From Massilia sp. PDC64 (GTDB taxonomy: Bacteria > Pseudomonadota > Gammaproteobacteria > Burkholderiales > Burkholderiaceae_D), in NCBI RefSeq assembly GCF_900101265.1, contig NZ_FMZS01000010.1, positions 283,561 to 347,560 on the forward strand: a DNA stretch of 64,000 bases, read 5' to 3'. Below are positions 25,280-34,076 of this stretch, piece after piece. The notes beneath the pieces were generated by a model that was not told the DNA's origin, made no database searches, and saw only the letters and a list, made by a program, of their open reading frames with translations. The translations under genes and the position numbers were made by a program. The stretch's first letter is position 1; the number at the start of each line of letters is the position of its first letter.

Positions 25280-25298
25280 TTATCTCTTTTACAGATAA
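25280..25298. promoter_or_regulatory. LysR-type operator candidate
   Basis: TTATCT-N7-AGATAA is a perfect interrupted inverted repeat in the 90-bp gap between the divergent MFS and LysR genes. Its size fits the T-N11-A class of LysR boxes. A further AGATAA half-site lies at 25305-25310. Confidence 0.55.
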
Positions 25299-25314
25299 CA
25301 TGAGCAGATAACCC

Positions 25315-26208
25315 ATGGAACTCAGGCACCTGCGTTACTTCGTGGCCGTGGCGGAGGAGCTGAGCTTTACGCGCGCCGCCGAGCGGCTGCACATCGGCCA
25401 GCCGCCGCTGAGCCAGCAGATCCAGGCGCTGGAACACGAGATCGGCGCCCGGCTGTTCGAGCGCAACAAGCGGCGCGTGCTGCTGACGGAAGCGGGGCGG
25501 CTGTTCCTCGCCGACGCACGGCGCATGCTGGCGCTGGGCGAACAGGCCAAGGAGACGGCACGCCGCGCGCACCTGGGCGAAACGGGCGAGCTGCGCGTGG
25601 GGTTCACGTTTTCCACGCCGTTCACGCCGCTGTTCGCCCGGGTCGTGCGGCGCTACCGCCAGCAGTATCCGGGCGTGCGGCTGACGTTTCACGAGATCCC
25701 CACGCAGCCGCAGCTCGCGAAGATCGAGGCGCGCGAACTGGACGTGGGCTTCGTGCGGCCGGGCCCCATGCCGCTGCCGCGCACGGTCGCGCTGACGATG
25801 CTGCGCCAGGATCCGCTGCTGCTCGTGCTGCCGGTGGACGCGCCGCTGGCGCGGAAAAAGAAGATTGCGGTGAAGGACCTGGCCGACCAGGCGTTCGTCG
25901 TCTTCCCCGAAAAGACGGGCACGGGCATCTACCACCAGATCTTCGACCTGTGCCGTGCCGCCGGCTTCGTGCCGCAGATCGCGATGGAGGCGGGCGAGCC
26001 GTCGACGATCATCGGCCTCGTCGCTGCCGGCTGCGGCATTTCCGTGCTGCCCAGCTCATTCGAAGGCATCCACATGGAAGGCGTCGTCTACCGTCCGCTG
26101 CTCGATCCCGACGCCACCACTGCGATGCTGCTCGCGCGCCATGCCGAGGGCGGCGGCCCGCTCGTGGATGCGTTCGTGACGCTCGCGCAGGCCGCGGCGG
26201 AAGCCTGA
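25315..26208 (+). CDS. LysR-family transcriptional regulator
   Basis: 297 residues. The N-terminal winged helix-turn-helix is classic (MELRHLRYFVAVAEELSFTR, then AAERLHIGQPPLSQQI). The substrate-binding domain follows from about residue 90 (GELRVGFTFSTPFTPLF). MELRHLRYF with IGQPPLSQQIQALE resembles regulators of aromatic-acid or efflux genes (BenM/CatM-like), though the effector is unknown. It ends 5 bp from the convergent GGDEF gene; no terminator hairpin fits there. Confidence 0.92.
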   Translation: MELRHLRYFVAVAEELSFTRAAERLHIGQPPLSQQIQALEHEIGARLFERNKRRVLLTEAGRLFLADARRMLALGEQAKETARRAHLGETGELRVGFTFSTPFTPLFARVVRRYRQQYPGVRLTFHEIPTQPQLAKIEARELDVGFVRPGPMPLPRTVALTMLRQDPLLLVLPVDAPLARKKKIAVKDLADQAFVVFPEKTGTGIYHQIFDLCRAAGFVPQIAMEAGEPSTIIGLVAAGCGISVLPSSFEGIHMEGVVYRPLLDPDATTAMLLARHAEGGGPLVDAFVTLAQAAAEA

Positions 26209-26213
26209 AGCAT

Positions 26214-29090
26214 TCAGTCGGCGTAGCTGATGCGGTCGCGGCCTTCGTTCTTCGACCGGTACAGCGCCTCGTCGGCACGGCCGAGCAGGGCGACCGGATC
26301 GGGCGGGGTGGCGGGCGTGAAGCCGACGACGCCGAAACTCGCGGTGACGGCCAGCGTCCGCCCCTCGCCGATGTCGACGGGCTGGCCGCGCACGGTGGCG
26401 CGCAGGGCGTCGATGCGGCCCGCGTCGGCCGGCAGGTTCAGGCCGGGCAAGACCACGACGAACTCCTCCCCGCCGTAGCGGCCGACCGCGTCGTAGGGCC
26501 GCACGGCCGCGCGCAGGCGGCGCGCCGTTTCGACCAGCACCGCGTCGCCCGCCAGGTGGCCGTGCGTGTCGTTGATGCGCTTGAAGAAATCCAGGTCCAG
26601 CAGCACCAGCGCGAAGCTTTCGCCCGAGCGCATGCATTTCTCGATCTCGCGCTCGACGATCTCCATCATCGCGACCCGGTTCCAGCACTGGGTCAGCCCA
26701 TCCTTCAGGGCGCGCACCCGCATCTCCTCGCGCGATGCCTCGAGCTCGCGCGTGCGCTCGCGCACGAGCGCCGTCAGCCGCGCTTCGCGTGTCCGGTGCG
26801 CGCGCAGGCGGAGGCGGTGGAAGGCAAGGAACGCACTCGCGATGGCGACGGCGCACAGCACGTAGAACGGCATGCTGCGCCACCATGGCGGTGCGATCGA
26901 AAAAGCCCGTTCGGCCAGCGGGGATGCTTCCCCGGTATCGCTGTCGACCGCGACGAGCTGGAAGCGGTAATCCCCGCCCGGCAGCGCCCCGTAGCGGACT
27001 TCCGGCTGCGTCGTCTCGTACCACCGGTCGTCGGCGCCGAGCAGGCGGAAGCGATAGAGCAGGCCCTGGCGGTCTTCGTACTGCAGGCTCGCGAGGCGGA
27101 ACACGACCTGGTCCGGCGCCCACGGCAAGGCCGCGGTCCCGGCCGGCATGGGACGGTCGCCGCGCAGCGCCTCCTCGATCACCGCGCTGCGCGGGATGGG
27201 GTCGAACAGCCGCTCCGGATGCAGCACGTGCGATAGGCCGTTGCTGGTGATGAGCCACATCGAGCCGTCCTTGTCCTCATAGGTGCCGCGGCCGTTCGAA
27301 TCGTTCCATGCGAGGCCATGGCTCTGGTCGAGCAGGCGCCAGCGCGTGCCGTTCCACACGGCGAAGCCCACGTCCAGCGCCGCCCAGATCCAGCCGCGGC
27401 TGTCCTTGTCGACGGCGTGGATGGCGCGGCCGCGCAGGACCGGCGCGTCGATGCGCTCGGCGCGCGGGGTGCCGTCCGGATGCAGCCGCCACATGCTTTG
27501 CTGCGCGGCCGCGAGCAGGGTGCCGTCGCGGGCGCACGCGATGCTCCAGATCGGGCCGCCATGCAGGGCCGCGCCGAACGGCACGACGTGCCACGCTCCG
27601 CCGTCGTAACGGAAGACGTTGTCGCCGCTCGCGAACCACAGCCGGCCGTGCGGATCCGCGCAGCCTTCGGCGACGGGCGCGTCCGGGCGGCGGCCGGCGA
27701 CCGCGGGAAGGGGCGCGGCCTGCGGCGGCGTGCCGGGCGGCGCGTTCTCGGGCAGGACTCGCAAACCGGTCTTGGTCGAGATCCAGACCTGCCCGCGGTC
27801 GGCCAGCACGTGGGTGATCACTGCCTGGCGGCCCATCAGTGCGGGCGGTCCGCCGTCGTGCCCGCGCCGCAGCAGCGCGCCGCCATACGTGCCGGCCCAC
27901 AGGCGGTCTTGCGAATCCACGGCCATGCCGGCCCATTGCTGCCGGGCGTACTCCGGCGCGGGATCGACCCGGAAGCGCCGCTCGCCCGGCACCTTCCAGG
28001 CGTGGCCGGAGCGCGTGCCGACGTGCAGGATGCCGTGCGCGTCGCGCTGCACCGAGATCACGACGTCGTCCGGCAAGCCCTCCGCCGTGGTCCAGTTTTC
28101 CAGGTTGCCGTAGCCGAGCCAGTGCACGAGGCCGCGCCCCATCGTGCCCAGCCACATGCCGTGCGCGCGGTCCTGCAGGATGGCGGTGACGCCGCCGCCC
28201 ACGCGCAGTCCCTGTTGCGCGCCGAACGCCTGCCATTGCCCCCGTTCCCACCGCGCGAGGCCGGCGTCGTCGTTGGTCAGCATGCGGCCATTCGGATCGA
28301 CGTACAACTCGGTGCGCAACGCGCGTTTGCCGACGCCCGGCGGGGTACGGTCCTCGAAGCGGTGCGCACCCGCCGGCCTGGCGAACACGCGCGTCGCGCT
28401 GCGCACCCACAGCGTGCCTTCCGGATCCCGGGCGATGCTGGTCCAGGCATCGGCCGGCAGTCCGTCCCTGTCGTCCATGACGGCCACGCCGCCGCTGCCC
28501 GCGTGGCACAACGCCTGCCGGCACCCCATCCACAGGCTGCTGTCCGCGTCGGCGAAAATGCTGACGATCTTCGCCAGCGCGGGCGTGGCGCGCAGTTGCG
28601 CGGGCGTGAAGACGGGGCGGACGTCGATGCCGTTCCCGCGCGGCGCGACGGCCAGCAAGCGGCCGCCGTCCGCCACGAGCAGGAGGCGCCTGTCCGCCGA
28701 CTCGGCGAAAGGCTGTCCGGGCCAGACGCCGATCGGCTTGCCCTCGAACAGGACGGGCACCAGCCGGCCGCCGTCGACATGGAAGAACCGGTCGTACGTC
28801 GCCACCCACATGCCCGCGGACCGGCTGCCGTACAGTGCCGACACGGCATCGTCGTCCAGGCCGTCTTCCCGGCCGTAGTGGCGGAACCCCGCGCCGTCGA
28901 AGCGGAACAGGCCGTTTTCCGTGCCGACCCAGAGATAGCCGGCGGGATCCTGGGCCAGCGCGGTGACGGCCAGGTTGCCCAGGCCCTCGGCCTGCCCGTA
29001 GACCTTCAATGGCAGCTGCTGCGCGGGCGCGCGCCCGCACAGCGACACGAAGAGCAGGACCGCGAGACGATGGGACAGCTTAAGATTCAT
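26214..29090 (-). CDS. Periplasmic beta-propeller (Reg_prop/Y_Y_Y) diguanylate cyclase
   Basis: 958 residues. Signal peptide about 1-24 (ending GRAPAQ), then about 600 residues of two-component-regulator propeller repeats, seen as recurring YLWVGTENGLFRFDG-like units. A Y_Y_Y domain follows, ending near YRFQLVAVDSD, then one membrane helix (about 737-758), a short coiled coil and a C-terminal GGDEF domain. The catalytic motif is GGEEF, fully compatible with activity, and the upstream inhibition site R-P-Y-D is intact. It should sense an extracytoplasmic signal, often a carbohydrate in this architecture, and make cyclic-di-GMP in the cytosol. Located next to the L-fucose genes but transcribed away from them. 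Confidence 0.9.
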   Translation of the reverse strand: MNLKLSHRLAVLLFVSLCGRAPAQQLPLKVYGQAEGLGNLAVTALAQDPAGYLWVGTENGLFRFDGAGFRHYGREDGLDDDAVSALYGSRSAGMWVATYDRFFHVDGGRLVPVLFEGKPIGVWPGQPFAESADRRLLLVADGGRLLAVAPRGNGIDVRPVFTPAQLRATPALAKIVSIFADADSSLWMGCRQALCHAGSGGVAVMDDRDGLPADAWTSIARDPEGTLWVRSATRVFARPAGAHRFEDRTPPGVGKRALRTELYVDPNGRMLTNDDAGLARWERGQWQAFGAQQGLRVGGGVTAILQDRAHGMWLGTMGRGLVHWLGYGNLENWTTAEGLPDDVVISVQRDAHGILHVGTRSGHAWKVPGERRFRVDPAPEYARQQWAGMAVDSQDRLWAGTYGGALLRRGHDGGPPALMGRQAVITHVLADRGQVWISTKTGLRVLPENAPPGTPPQAAPLPAVAGRRPDAPVAEGCADPHGRLWFASGDNVFRYDGGAWHVVPFGAALHGGPIWSIACARDGTLLAAAQQSMWRLHPDGTPRAERIDAPVLRGRAIHAVDKDSRGWIWAALDVGFAVWNGTRWRLLDQSHGLAWNDSNGRGTYEDKDGSMWLITSNGLSHVLHPERLFDPIPRSAVIEEALRGDRPMPAGTAALPWAPDQVVFRLASLQYEDRQGLLYRFRLLGADDRWYETTQPEVRYGALPGGDYRFQLVAVDSDTGEASPLAERAFSIAPPWWRSMPFYVLCAVAIASAFLAFHRLRLRAHRTREARLTALVRERTRELEASREEMRVRALKDGLTQCWNRVAMMEIVEREIEKCMRSGESFALVLLDLDFFKRINDTHGHLAGDAVLVETARRLRAAVRPYDAVGRYGGEEFVVVLPGLNLPADAGRIDALRATVRGQPVDIGEGRTLAVTASFGVVGFTPATPPDPVALLGRADEALYRSKNEGRDRISYAD

Positions 29091-29212
29091 GACAGGATGA
29101 TGGCGCTGGGCGGCAGTTCAAAATTGCGCAAGAGTAACATTTATTGAAGACGATTACATGCAGGGCGTCATTTAATGCTGCGGTGCAGCGTAGCAAACAG
29201 TCGTATGTTTTC

Positions 29213-29228
29213 AATTTATAGAATACAA
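29213..29228 (+). promoter_or_regulatory. Shared promoter/operator motif, L-fucose operon
   Basis: AATTTATAGAATACAA, 37 bp before the dehydratase small-subunit gene, matches 15 of 16 bases of the motif at 36075-36090 before the zinc alcohol dehydrogenase. Its reverse, TTGTATTCTATAAATT, resembles half-sites of GntR/FCD regulators, and it may also contain the -10 region. Probable target of the FCD regulator at 37205. Confidence 0.5.
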
Positions 29229-29264
29229 TTGGCGCGTTACCCAAGTCAGCCGTAAAGGATCGTC

Positions 29265-29603
29265 ATGTCCAGCACCACCCCAGCGCAGGCGGGCAGCCTG
29301 CTGCTCATGTCGCGCGAGGATAACTGTCTTATCGCGCGCGTCGACCTCAAGGCCGGCGCCACGGTCGTCATCGACGGCCGCGAAGTCGCGCTCCGCGGCG
29401 ACGTCCGCCTCGGCCACAAGGTCGCGCGGCGCGACCTGGCACCGGGCGAGAAGGTGCTGCGCTACGGCGCCATCATCGGCACGGCCACGGTGCCCATCCC
29501 CATCGGCGCGCACATCCACACGCACAACCTGGAAAGCGACTACATCCCGACGTTTACGCTGGACCAGGACGGCCACCATTTCATCGGAAACAAAGCACCA
29601 TGA
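29265..29603 (+). CDS. UxaA-family dehydratase small subunit (SAF domain), probable L-fuconate dehydratase
   Basis: 112 residues forming one SAF domain, equivalent to the N-terminal part of altronate/galactarate dehydratases. The closing segment GAHIHTHNLESDY carries the HxHN motif typical of that part. The protein contributes to the active site of the iron-dependent dehydratase encoded next, whose ATG overlaps its stop by 4 bp. In this cluster it probably dehydrates L-fuconate to 2-keto-3-deoxy-L-fuconate; altronate or another aldonate is possible by sequence alone. Confidence 0.85.
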   Translation: MSSTTPAQAGSLLLMSREDNCLIARVDLKAGATVVIDGREVALRGDVRLGHKVARRDLAPGEKVLRYGAIIGTATVPIPIGAHIHTHNLESDYIPTFTLDQDGHHFIGNKAP

Positions 29604-30820
29604 CCACCTCCACCGACATCTCCCTGGCCGGCTATCCGCGCGCGGACGGGCGCAAGGGCATCCGCAACGTCGTCGTCGTCGCCTACCTCGTCGAATGCGC
29701 GCACCACGTCGCGCGGCTGATCGTGAATGCCTTCCCCGGCCAGCCGGTGCACCTGATCGGCTTCCCGGGCTGCTACCCGAACGAATACGCCGACACGATC
29801 ATGCGCCGCGTGCTGACGCACCCGAACGTGGGCGCGGCGCTGCTCGTGTCGCTCGGCTGCGAGAGCTTCGACAAGAACGGCGTTGCCAAGGCCGTCGCGG
29901 ACAGCGGACGGCCCGTCCACACCGTGACGATCCAGGACGTGGGCGGCACGCGCTCCGGCGTGAAGAGCGGCGTCGAATGGGTGCAGTGGGCCGTCGAGGA
30001 CCTGGCGCGCCAGGAGCGCGTGCCGATGCGCCTCGACGAACTGGTGGTGGCCACGATCTGCGGCGGCTCGGACAGCACGAGCGGCATCACGGCCAATCCC
30101 GCCGTCGGCGCGGCGTTCGACCGGTTGATCGCCGCGGGCAGTGCCTGCGTGTTCGAGGAGACCGGTGAACTGGTCGGCTGCGAATTCCACATGAAGCGCC
30201 GCGCCGTCACGCCGGAACTGGGCGACGAGATCGTCAAAACGGTCGAAAAGGCGTCGCGCTACTACACGATCATGGGCCACGGCAGCTTCGCGCCCGGCAA
30301 TGCGGACGGCGGCCTGACGACGCTGGAAGAAAAGTCGCTGGGCGCGTATGCGAAAAGCGGCGCGTCGCCGATCAGCGGCATCATCAAGCCGGGCGACCAG
30401 CCGCCCACCGGCGGCCTGTACCTGCTGGACGTGGTGCCGGACGGCGAACCGCGCTTCGGCTTCCCGAATATCTCGGACAATGCCGAGATCGTGGAACTGA
30501 TCGCATGCGGCGCGCACGTCACCCTGTTCACGACCGGGCGCGGGTCCGTCGTCGGCTCGGCCATTTCCCCCGTCATCAAGGTGTGCGCGAACCCGGCGAC
30601 GTACGAGCGCCTGGCGGACGACATGGACGTCAACGCGGGCCGCATCCTCACGGGCCATGCGAGCATCGAGGAAGTCGGCGACGAGATCGTCGACCTCGTC
30701 GCCCGGGTGGCGAACGGCGAGTGCACGAAATCGGAAGACCTGGGCCACCAGGAATTCATCCTCACCTACAAGCAGTTCGAGCCGATCGGGCCGCGCTGTC
30801 TGCCGCTGAAAGCCGCCTGA
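29600..30820 (+). CDS. UxaA-family dehydratase large subunit, probable L-fuconate dehydratase
   Basis: 406 residues of the UxaA C-terminal type. GYPRADGRKGIRNVVVVAYLVEC, FPGCYPNEYAD, LGCESF and CGGSDSTSGITANPAVG are recognisable family blocks, with cysteines available for an iron centre. The family splits water from C2-C3 of sugar acids. No enolase-superfamily fuconate dehydratase is present in the cluster, and all other L-fucose steps are, so this two-subunit enzyme most likely fills that step (inference). Two bases separate it from the next gene. Confidence 0.85.
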   Translation: MTTSTDISLAGYPRADGRKGIRNVVVVAYLVECAHHVARLIVNAFPGQPVHLIGFPGCYPNEYADTIMRRVLTHPNVGAALLVSLGCESFDKNGVAKAVADSGRPVHTVTIQDVGGTRSGVKSGVEWVQWAVEDLARQERVPMRLDELVVATICGGSDSTSGITANPAVGAAFDRLIAAGSACVFEETGELVGCEFHMKRRAVTPELGDEIVKTVEKASRYYTIMGHGSFAPGNADGGLTTLEEKSLGAYAKSGASPISGIIKPGDQPPTGGLYLLDVVPDGEPRFGFPNISDNAEIVELIACGAHVTLFTTGRGSVVGSAISPVIKVCANPATYERLADDMDVNAGRILTGHASIEEVGDEIVDLVARVANGECTKSEDLGHQEFILTYKQFEPIGPRCLPLKAA

Positions 30821-30821
30821 G

Positions 30822-31793
30822 ATGGACGTCACCAAACTGGGCCTCGGCTGCGCGCAACTGGGCGGCCTGTACGAACCGATGGCGGAGACGGACGCCCACG
30901 CGCTCGTCGACGCCGCCTGGGACCTGGGCATCCGCTATTTCGACACGGCGCCGTACTACGGCTTTACGCTGTCCGAACACCGCCTGGGCGCCGCGCTGCG
31001 TGCGCGGCCGCGCGGCGAGTACGTGATCAGTACGAAGGTCGGCCGCCTGATGTGGCCCGACCCGAACGTGCAGCCGGGCGAATGCGGTTGGGCCGCGCCG
31101 CTGCCGTTCCGGCCCCATTACGACTACACGTACGACGGCGTCATGCGCTCGTACGAGGACAGCCTGCAGCGCCTCGGCCTGGACCGCGTGGACTACCTGT
31201 ACGTGCACGACATTGGCCGCGTCACCCACGGCGACCGCCATGCGCACTACTGGAAGCAGCTCACCGACGGCGGCGGCTTCCGCGCCCTGGAGCAGTTGCG
31301 CGACGAGGGCGCGATCAAGGGCTTCGGCCTCGGCGTCAACGAGTGGGAAGTGATCGCCGACGCGCTGGACGTGTGCGCGCTCGACCGCGTGCTGCTGGCC
31401 GGGCGCTATACCCTGCTGGAGCAGGCGTCGCTGGCCCCGCTGATGGACCGCTGCGCGCGGGTCGGGACGGCCGTCGTGATCGGGGGGCCGTTCAACTCCG
31501 GCATCCTGGCGGGCACGAACAAATTCAATTACGAGGACGCCCCGGCGGCCGTTGTCGAGCGCGTGCGGGTCATCGCGGCCGTCTGCCGCGACTTCGACGT
31601 GCCGTTGCAGGCCGCCGCGCTGCAATTCCCGGTGGCCCATCCGGCCGTCGTGTCCTGCATTCCCGGCGCCCAGAACATCGACCAGCTGCGCCGCAACGCG
31701 CACTGGTTTTCCCAGCCGCTGCCGGCCGGCCTGTGGACCGCGCTGAAGGATGCCGGCTTGCTGGACCCGGCCGCGCCAGTGCCGTCGACTTGA
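30822..31793 (+). CDS. Aldo/keto reductase, probable L-fucose dehydrogenase
   Basis: 323 residues, TIM-barrel AKR fold. LGLGCAQLGGLYEP opens it; the catalytic region YFDTAPYYGFTLSEHRLGAAL carries the Asp and Tyr of the tetrad, STKVGR carries the Lys and YLYVHDIG the His. It resembles D-threo-aldose 1-dehydrogenases, which oxidise L-fucose to the lactone with NAD(P). First oxidative step of the pathway encoded around it. Tightly packed in the operon (1 bp after the dehydratase, 43 bp before the FAH-family gene). Confidence 0.87.
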   Translation: MDVTKLGLGCAQLGGLYEPMAETDAHALVDAAWDLGIRYFDTAPYYGFTLSEHRLGAALRARPRGEYVISTKVGRLMWPDPNVQPGECGWAAPLPFRPHYDYTYDGVMRSYEDSLQRLGLDRVDYLYVHDIGRVTHGDRHAHYWKQLTDGGGFRALEQLRDEGAIKGFGLGVNEWEVIADALDVCALDRVLLAGRYTLLEQASLAPLMDRCARVGTAVVIGGPFNSGILAGTNKFNYEDAPAAVVERVRVIAAVCRDFDVPLQAAALQFPVAHPAVVSCIPGAQNIDQLRRNAHWFSQPLPAGLWTALKDAGLLDPAAPVPST

Positions 31794-31836
31794 TATTTCG
31801 CTTGATCTTTCCATATCACCGTACCAAAGGAACACC

Positions 31837-32703
31837 ATGAAACTGCTGCGATTCGGCCCGAAGGGCGCCGAGAAACCTGGCCTGATGGACGCCGACGGCG
31901 TGATCCGCGACCTGTCCGGCGTGCTGCCCGACCTGACCTCGGCCCAGCTGGCCGCGGGCGCCATCGCGCGCCTGGCCGACGTCGACCCGAGCCGCCTGCC
32001 GGCCGTCGCACAGCCGGTGCGCTATGCGCCCGTCGTCGCCGACATCGGCAAGCTGATCTGCGTGGGCCTGAACTATTCGGACCACGCGGCCGAATCGGGC
32101 ATGGCCGTGCCGGCGGAACCCGTGCTGTTCACGAAGGCCACCAGCTCCATCATCGGCTGCAACGACCCCGTCGTGCTGCCGCGCGGTTCCGTCAAGAGCG
32201 ACTGGGAAGTGGAACTGGGCGTCGTCATCGGCAAGCGCGCGCGCTACGTCGACGAAGCGAACGCCCTCGACTACGTGGCCGGCTACTGCGTCGTGAACGA
32301 CCTGTCCGAGCGCGAATACCAGCTGGAGCGGGGCGGCCAGTGGGACAAGGGCAAGGGCTGCGACACGTTCGGCCCTGTCGGCCCGTGGCTCGTGACGACC
32401 GACGAAGTGCCGGATCCGCAGAACCTGGACATGTGGCTGGAAGTGAACGGCAAGCGCTACCAGACGGGCAATACGCGCACGATGGTGTTCACCGTCGCGC
32501 ACCTGGTCAGCTACATCAGCCGTTTCATGACCCTGCAGCCGGGCGACGTGATCAGCACGGGCACCCCGCCGGGCGTGGGCCTGGGCCAGAAGCCGGATCC
32601 GGTCTACCTGGAACCGGGCGACCGCATGCGGCTCGGCATCGAAGGCCTGGGCGAACAGGAACAGACCGTGCACGCATGGAACGAGGCGCTGATCGACGGC
32701 TGA
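31837..32703 (+). CDS. FAH-family hydrolase, probable 2,4-diketo-3-deoxy-L-fuconate hydrolase
   Basis: 288 residues from ATG 31837, with AAAGGA upstream. MKLLRFGPKGAEKPGLMDAD and the conserved KLICVGLNYSDHAAESGM, SDWEVELGVVIGKRARYV and GDVISTGTPPGVG blocks identify a fumarylacetoacetate hydrolase-type enzyme of the diketo-deoxy-sugar subgroup, with the metal-binding acids in the VELGVVIG region. It should cleave the diketo acid to pyruvate and L-lactate, the last dedicated step of oxidative L-fucose breakdown. Confidence 0.88.
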   Translation: MKLLRFGPKGAEKPGLMDADGVIRDLSGVLPDLTSAQLAAGAIARLADVDPSRLPAVAQPVRYAPVVADIGKLICVGLNYSDHAAESGMAVPAEPVLFTKATSSIIGCNDPVVLPRGSVKSDWEVELGVVIGKRARYVDEANALDYVAGYCVVNDLSEREYQLERGGQWDKGKGCDTFGPVGPWLVTTDEVPDPQNLDMWLEVNGKRYQTGNTRTMVFTVAHLVSYISRFMTLQPGDVISTGTPPGVGLGQKPDPVYLEPGDRMRLGIEGLGEQEQTVHAWNEALIDG

Positions 32704-32774
32704 TCGCTGGATTTGAGCGTGTAGCAAACTGGGACAAAAGGCGCACCAAGCGCCAACACGGAGACTTTGCAGAC

Positions 32775-34076
32775 ATGACGGACCCCTCGACGCGGCAGTA
32801 CCGGTTTTCCCTCGTGATGATCACCACGCTGTTTTTCATGTGGGGGTTCGTCCACAATCTCGATCCGATCCTGATCCCGCATTTGCGGCGGTCGTTCAGC
32901 CTGACCGTGCTGCAGTCGGCGCTGGTGGATTCGGCCGTCTTCATCGCCTACTTCGTGATGGCGCTGCCGGCGGGCCTCCTGATCCGCAGGAGCGGCTACA
33001 AGGCGGCGATCATCTGCGGCCTGCTGCTGTTCGCCACGGGCTCGCTGATGTTCATCCCGGCCGCGAACACGCAGCAGTACATCGTGTTCCTGGCCGCGCT
33101 GTTCACCATCGCGTGCGGCCTGACGATCCTCGAGACGGCCGCCAATCCGTACGTGACCCTGCTGGGCCGGCCGGACCGCGCGGCCCAGCGCATCAATCTC
33201 GCCCAGTCGTTCAACGGCCTGGCGGCGACGCTGGCGCCGATCATCGGCGCGCGCCTGATCCTCGTGCACGGCGCCGACGACGCGCAGCTCGCCGCGATGC
33301 CGGAAGCGGCACGGCAGGCGGCGCTGGCGGCGGAAGCGGCCAGCGTGAAAGGCCCGTACATGGTGCTGGGCCTCGTCATCCTCGCGCTCGCCGTCGTGTT
33401 CTGGTTCCTCAAGCTGCCGGAAGTCGGCGGCAAGTCGGACAATGCGCCGGCCAAGAGTTCGCTCGGCGAGGCGCTGGCCGTGCCGTCGATCCGGCGCGGT
33501 GCGATCGCACAATTCTTCTACGTGGGCGCGCAGGTGTGCGTGTTCAGCTTCTTCATCCTGTACGCCACCCGCTCGGCGGGCGTGTCGCCCGTGACGGCGG
33601 CGGACTACCTCGGGTGGGGCTGCGGCATGGCGTTCATGATCGGCCGCTTCGTCGGCACGGGCCTGATGCGCATCGTGGCGCCGGCGCGGCTGCTGTGGAT
33701 GTACGCGCTCGCCTGCATGGCGCTGGCGGCGGTGGCGATGGTGGCGCACGGCGTCGTCAGCCTCGTCGCGGTGATCGGCATCGCGTTCTTCATGTCGATC
33801 ATGTTCCCCACCATTTTCTCGCTGGGCCTGCAGGGCGCCGGCCACCACGCCGACATGGGCAGCGGCCTGATCATCATGGCCATCGTCGGGGGCGCGCTGC
33901 TGCCGCTGCTGTTCGGCTTCGTCAGCGACGTGACGCACAACGTGCAGTACGGCTATGCGGTGCCGCTGCTGTGCTTCGTCGTCATCGCGTGGTTCGCGCG
34001 TGCCTCCCTGCTGCAGGACAGCCGGGATGCCCGCACCGCCACGCCATCTTCCATGGGAGTCACGAAACGTGTTTGA
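32775..34076 (+). CDS. fucP: L-fucose:H+ symporter family transporter
   Basis: 433 residues, twelve predicted helices. ATTLFFMWGF-type opening (here ITTLFFMWGFVHNLDPILIP) and the ETAANPYVTLLG motif are signatures of the FHS family, which contains FucP. It brings L-fucose or a close relative across the inner membrane with a proton. ATG 32775 follows ACACGGAGACTTTGCAGAC, a moderate ribosome site. The 3' end overlaps the next gene, which starts with GTG at 34069. Confidence 0.9.
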   Translation: MTDPSTRQYRFSLVMITTLFFMWGFVHNLDPILIPHLRRSFSLTVLQSALVDSAVFIAYFVMALPAGLLIRRSGYKAAIICGLLLFATGSLMFIPAANTQQYIVFLAALFTIACGLTILETAANPYVTLLGRPDRAAQRINLAQSFNGLAATLAPIIGARLILVHGADDAQLAAMPEAARQAALAAEAASVKGPYMVLGLVILALAVVFWFLKLPEVGGKSDNAPAKSSLGEALAVPSIRRGAIAQFFYVGAQVCVFSFFILYATRSAGVSPVTAADYLGWGCGMAFMIGRFVGTGLMRIVAPARLLWMYALACMALAAVAMVAHGVVSLVAVIGIAFFMSIMFPTIFSLGLQGAGHHADMGSGLIIMAIVGGALLPLLFGFVSDVTHNVQYGYAVPLLCFVVIAWFARASLLQDSRDARTATPSSMGVTKRV

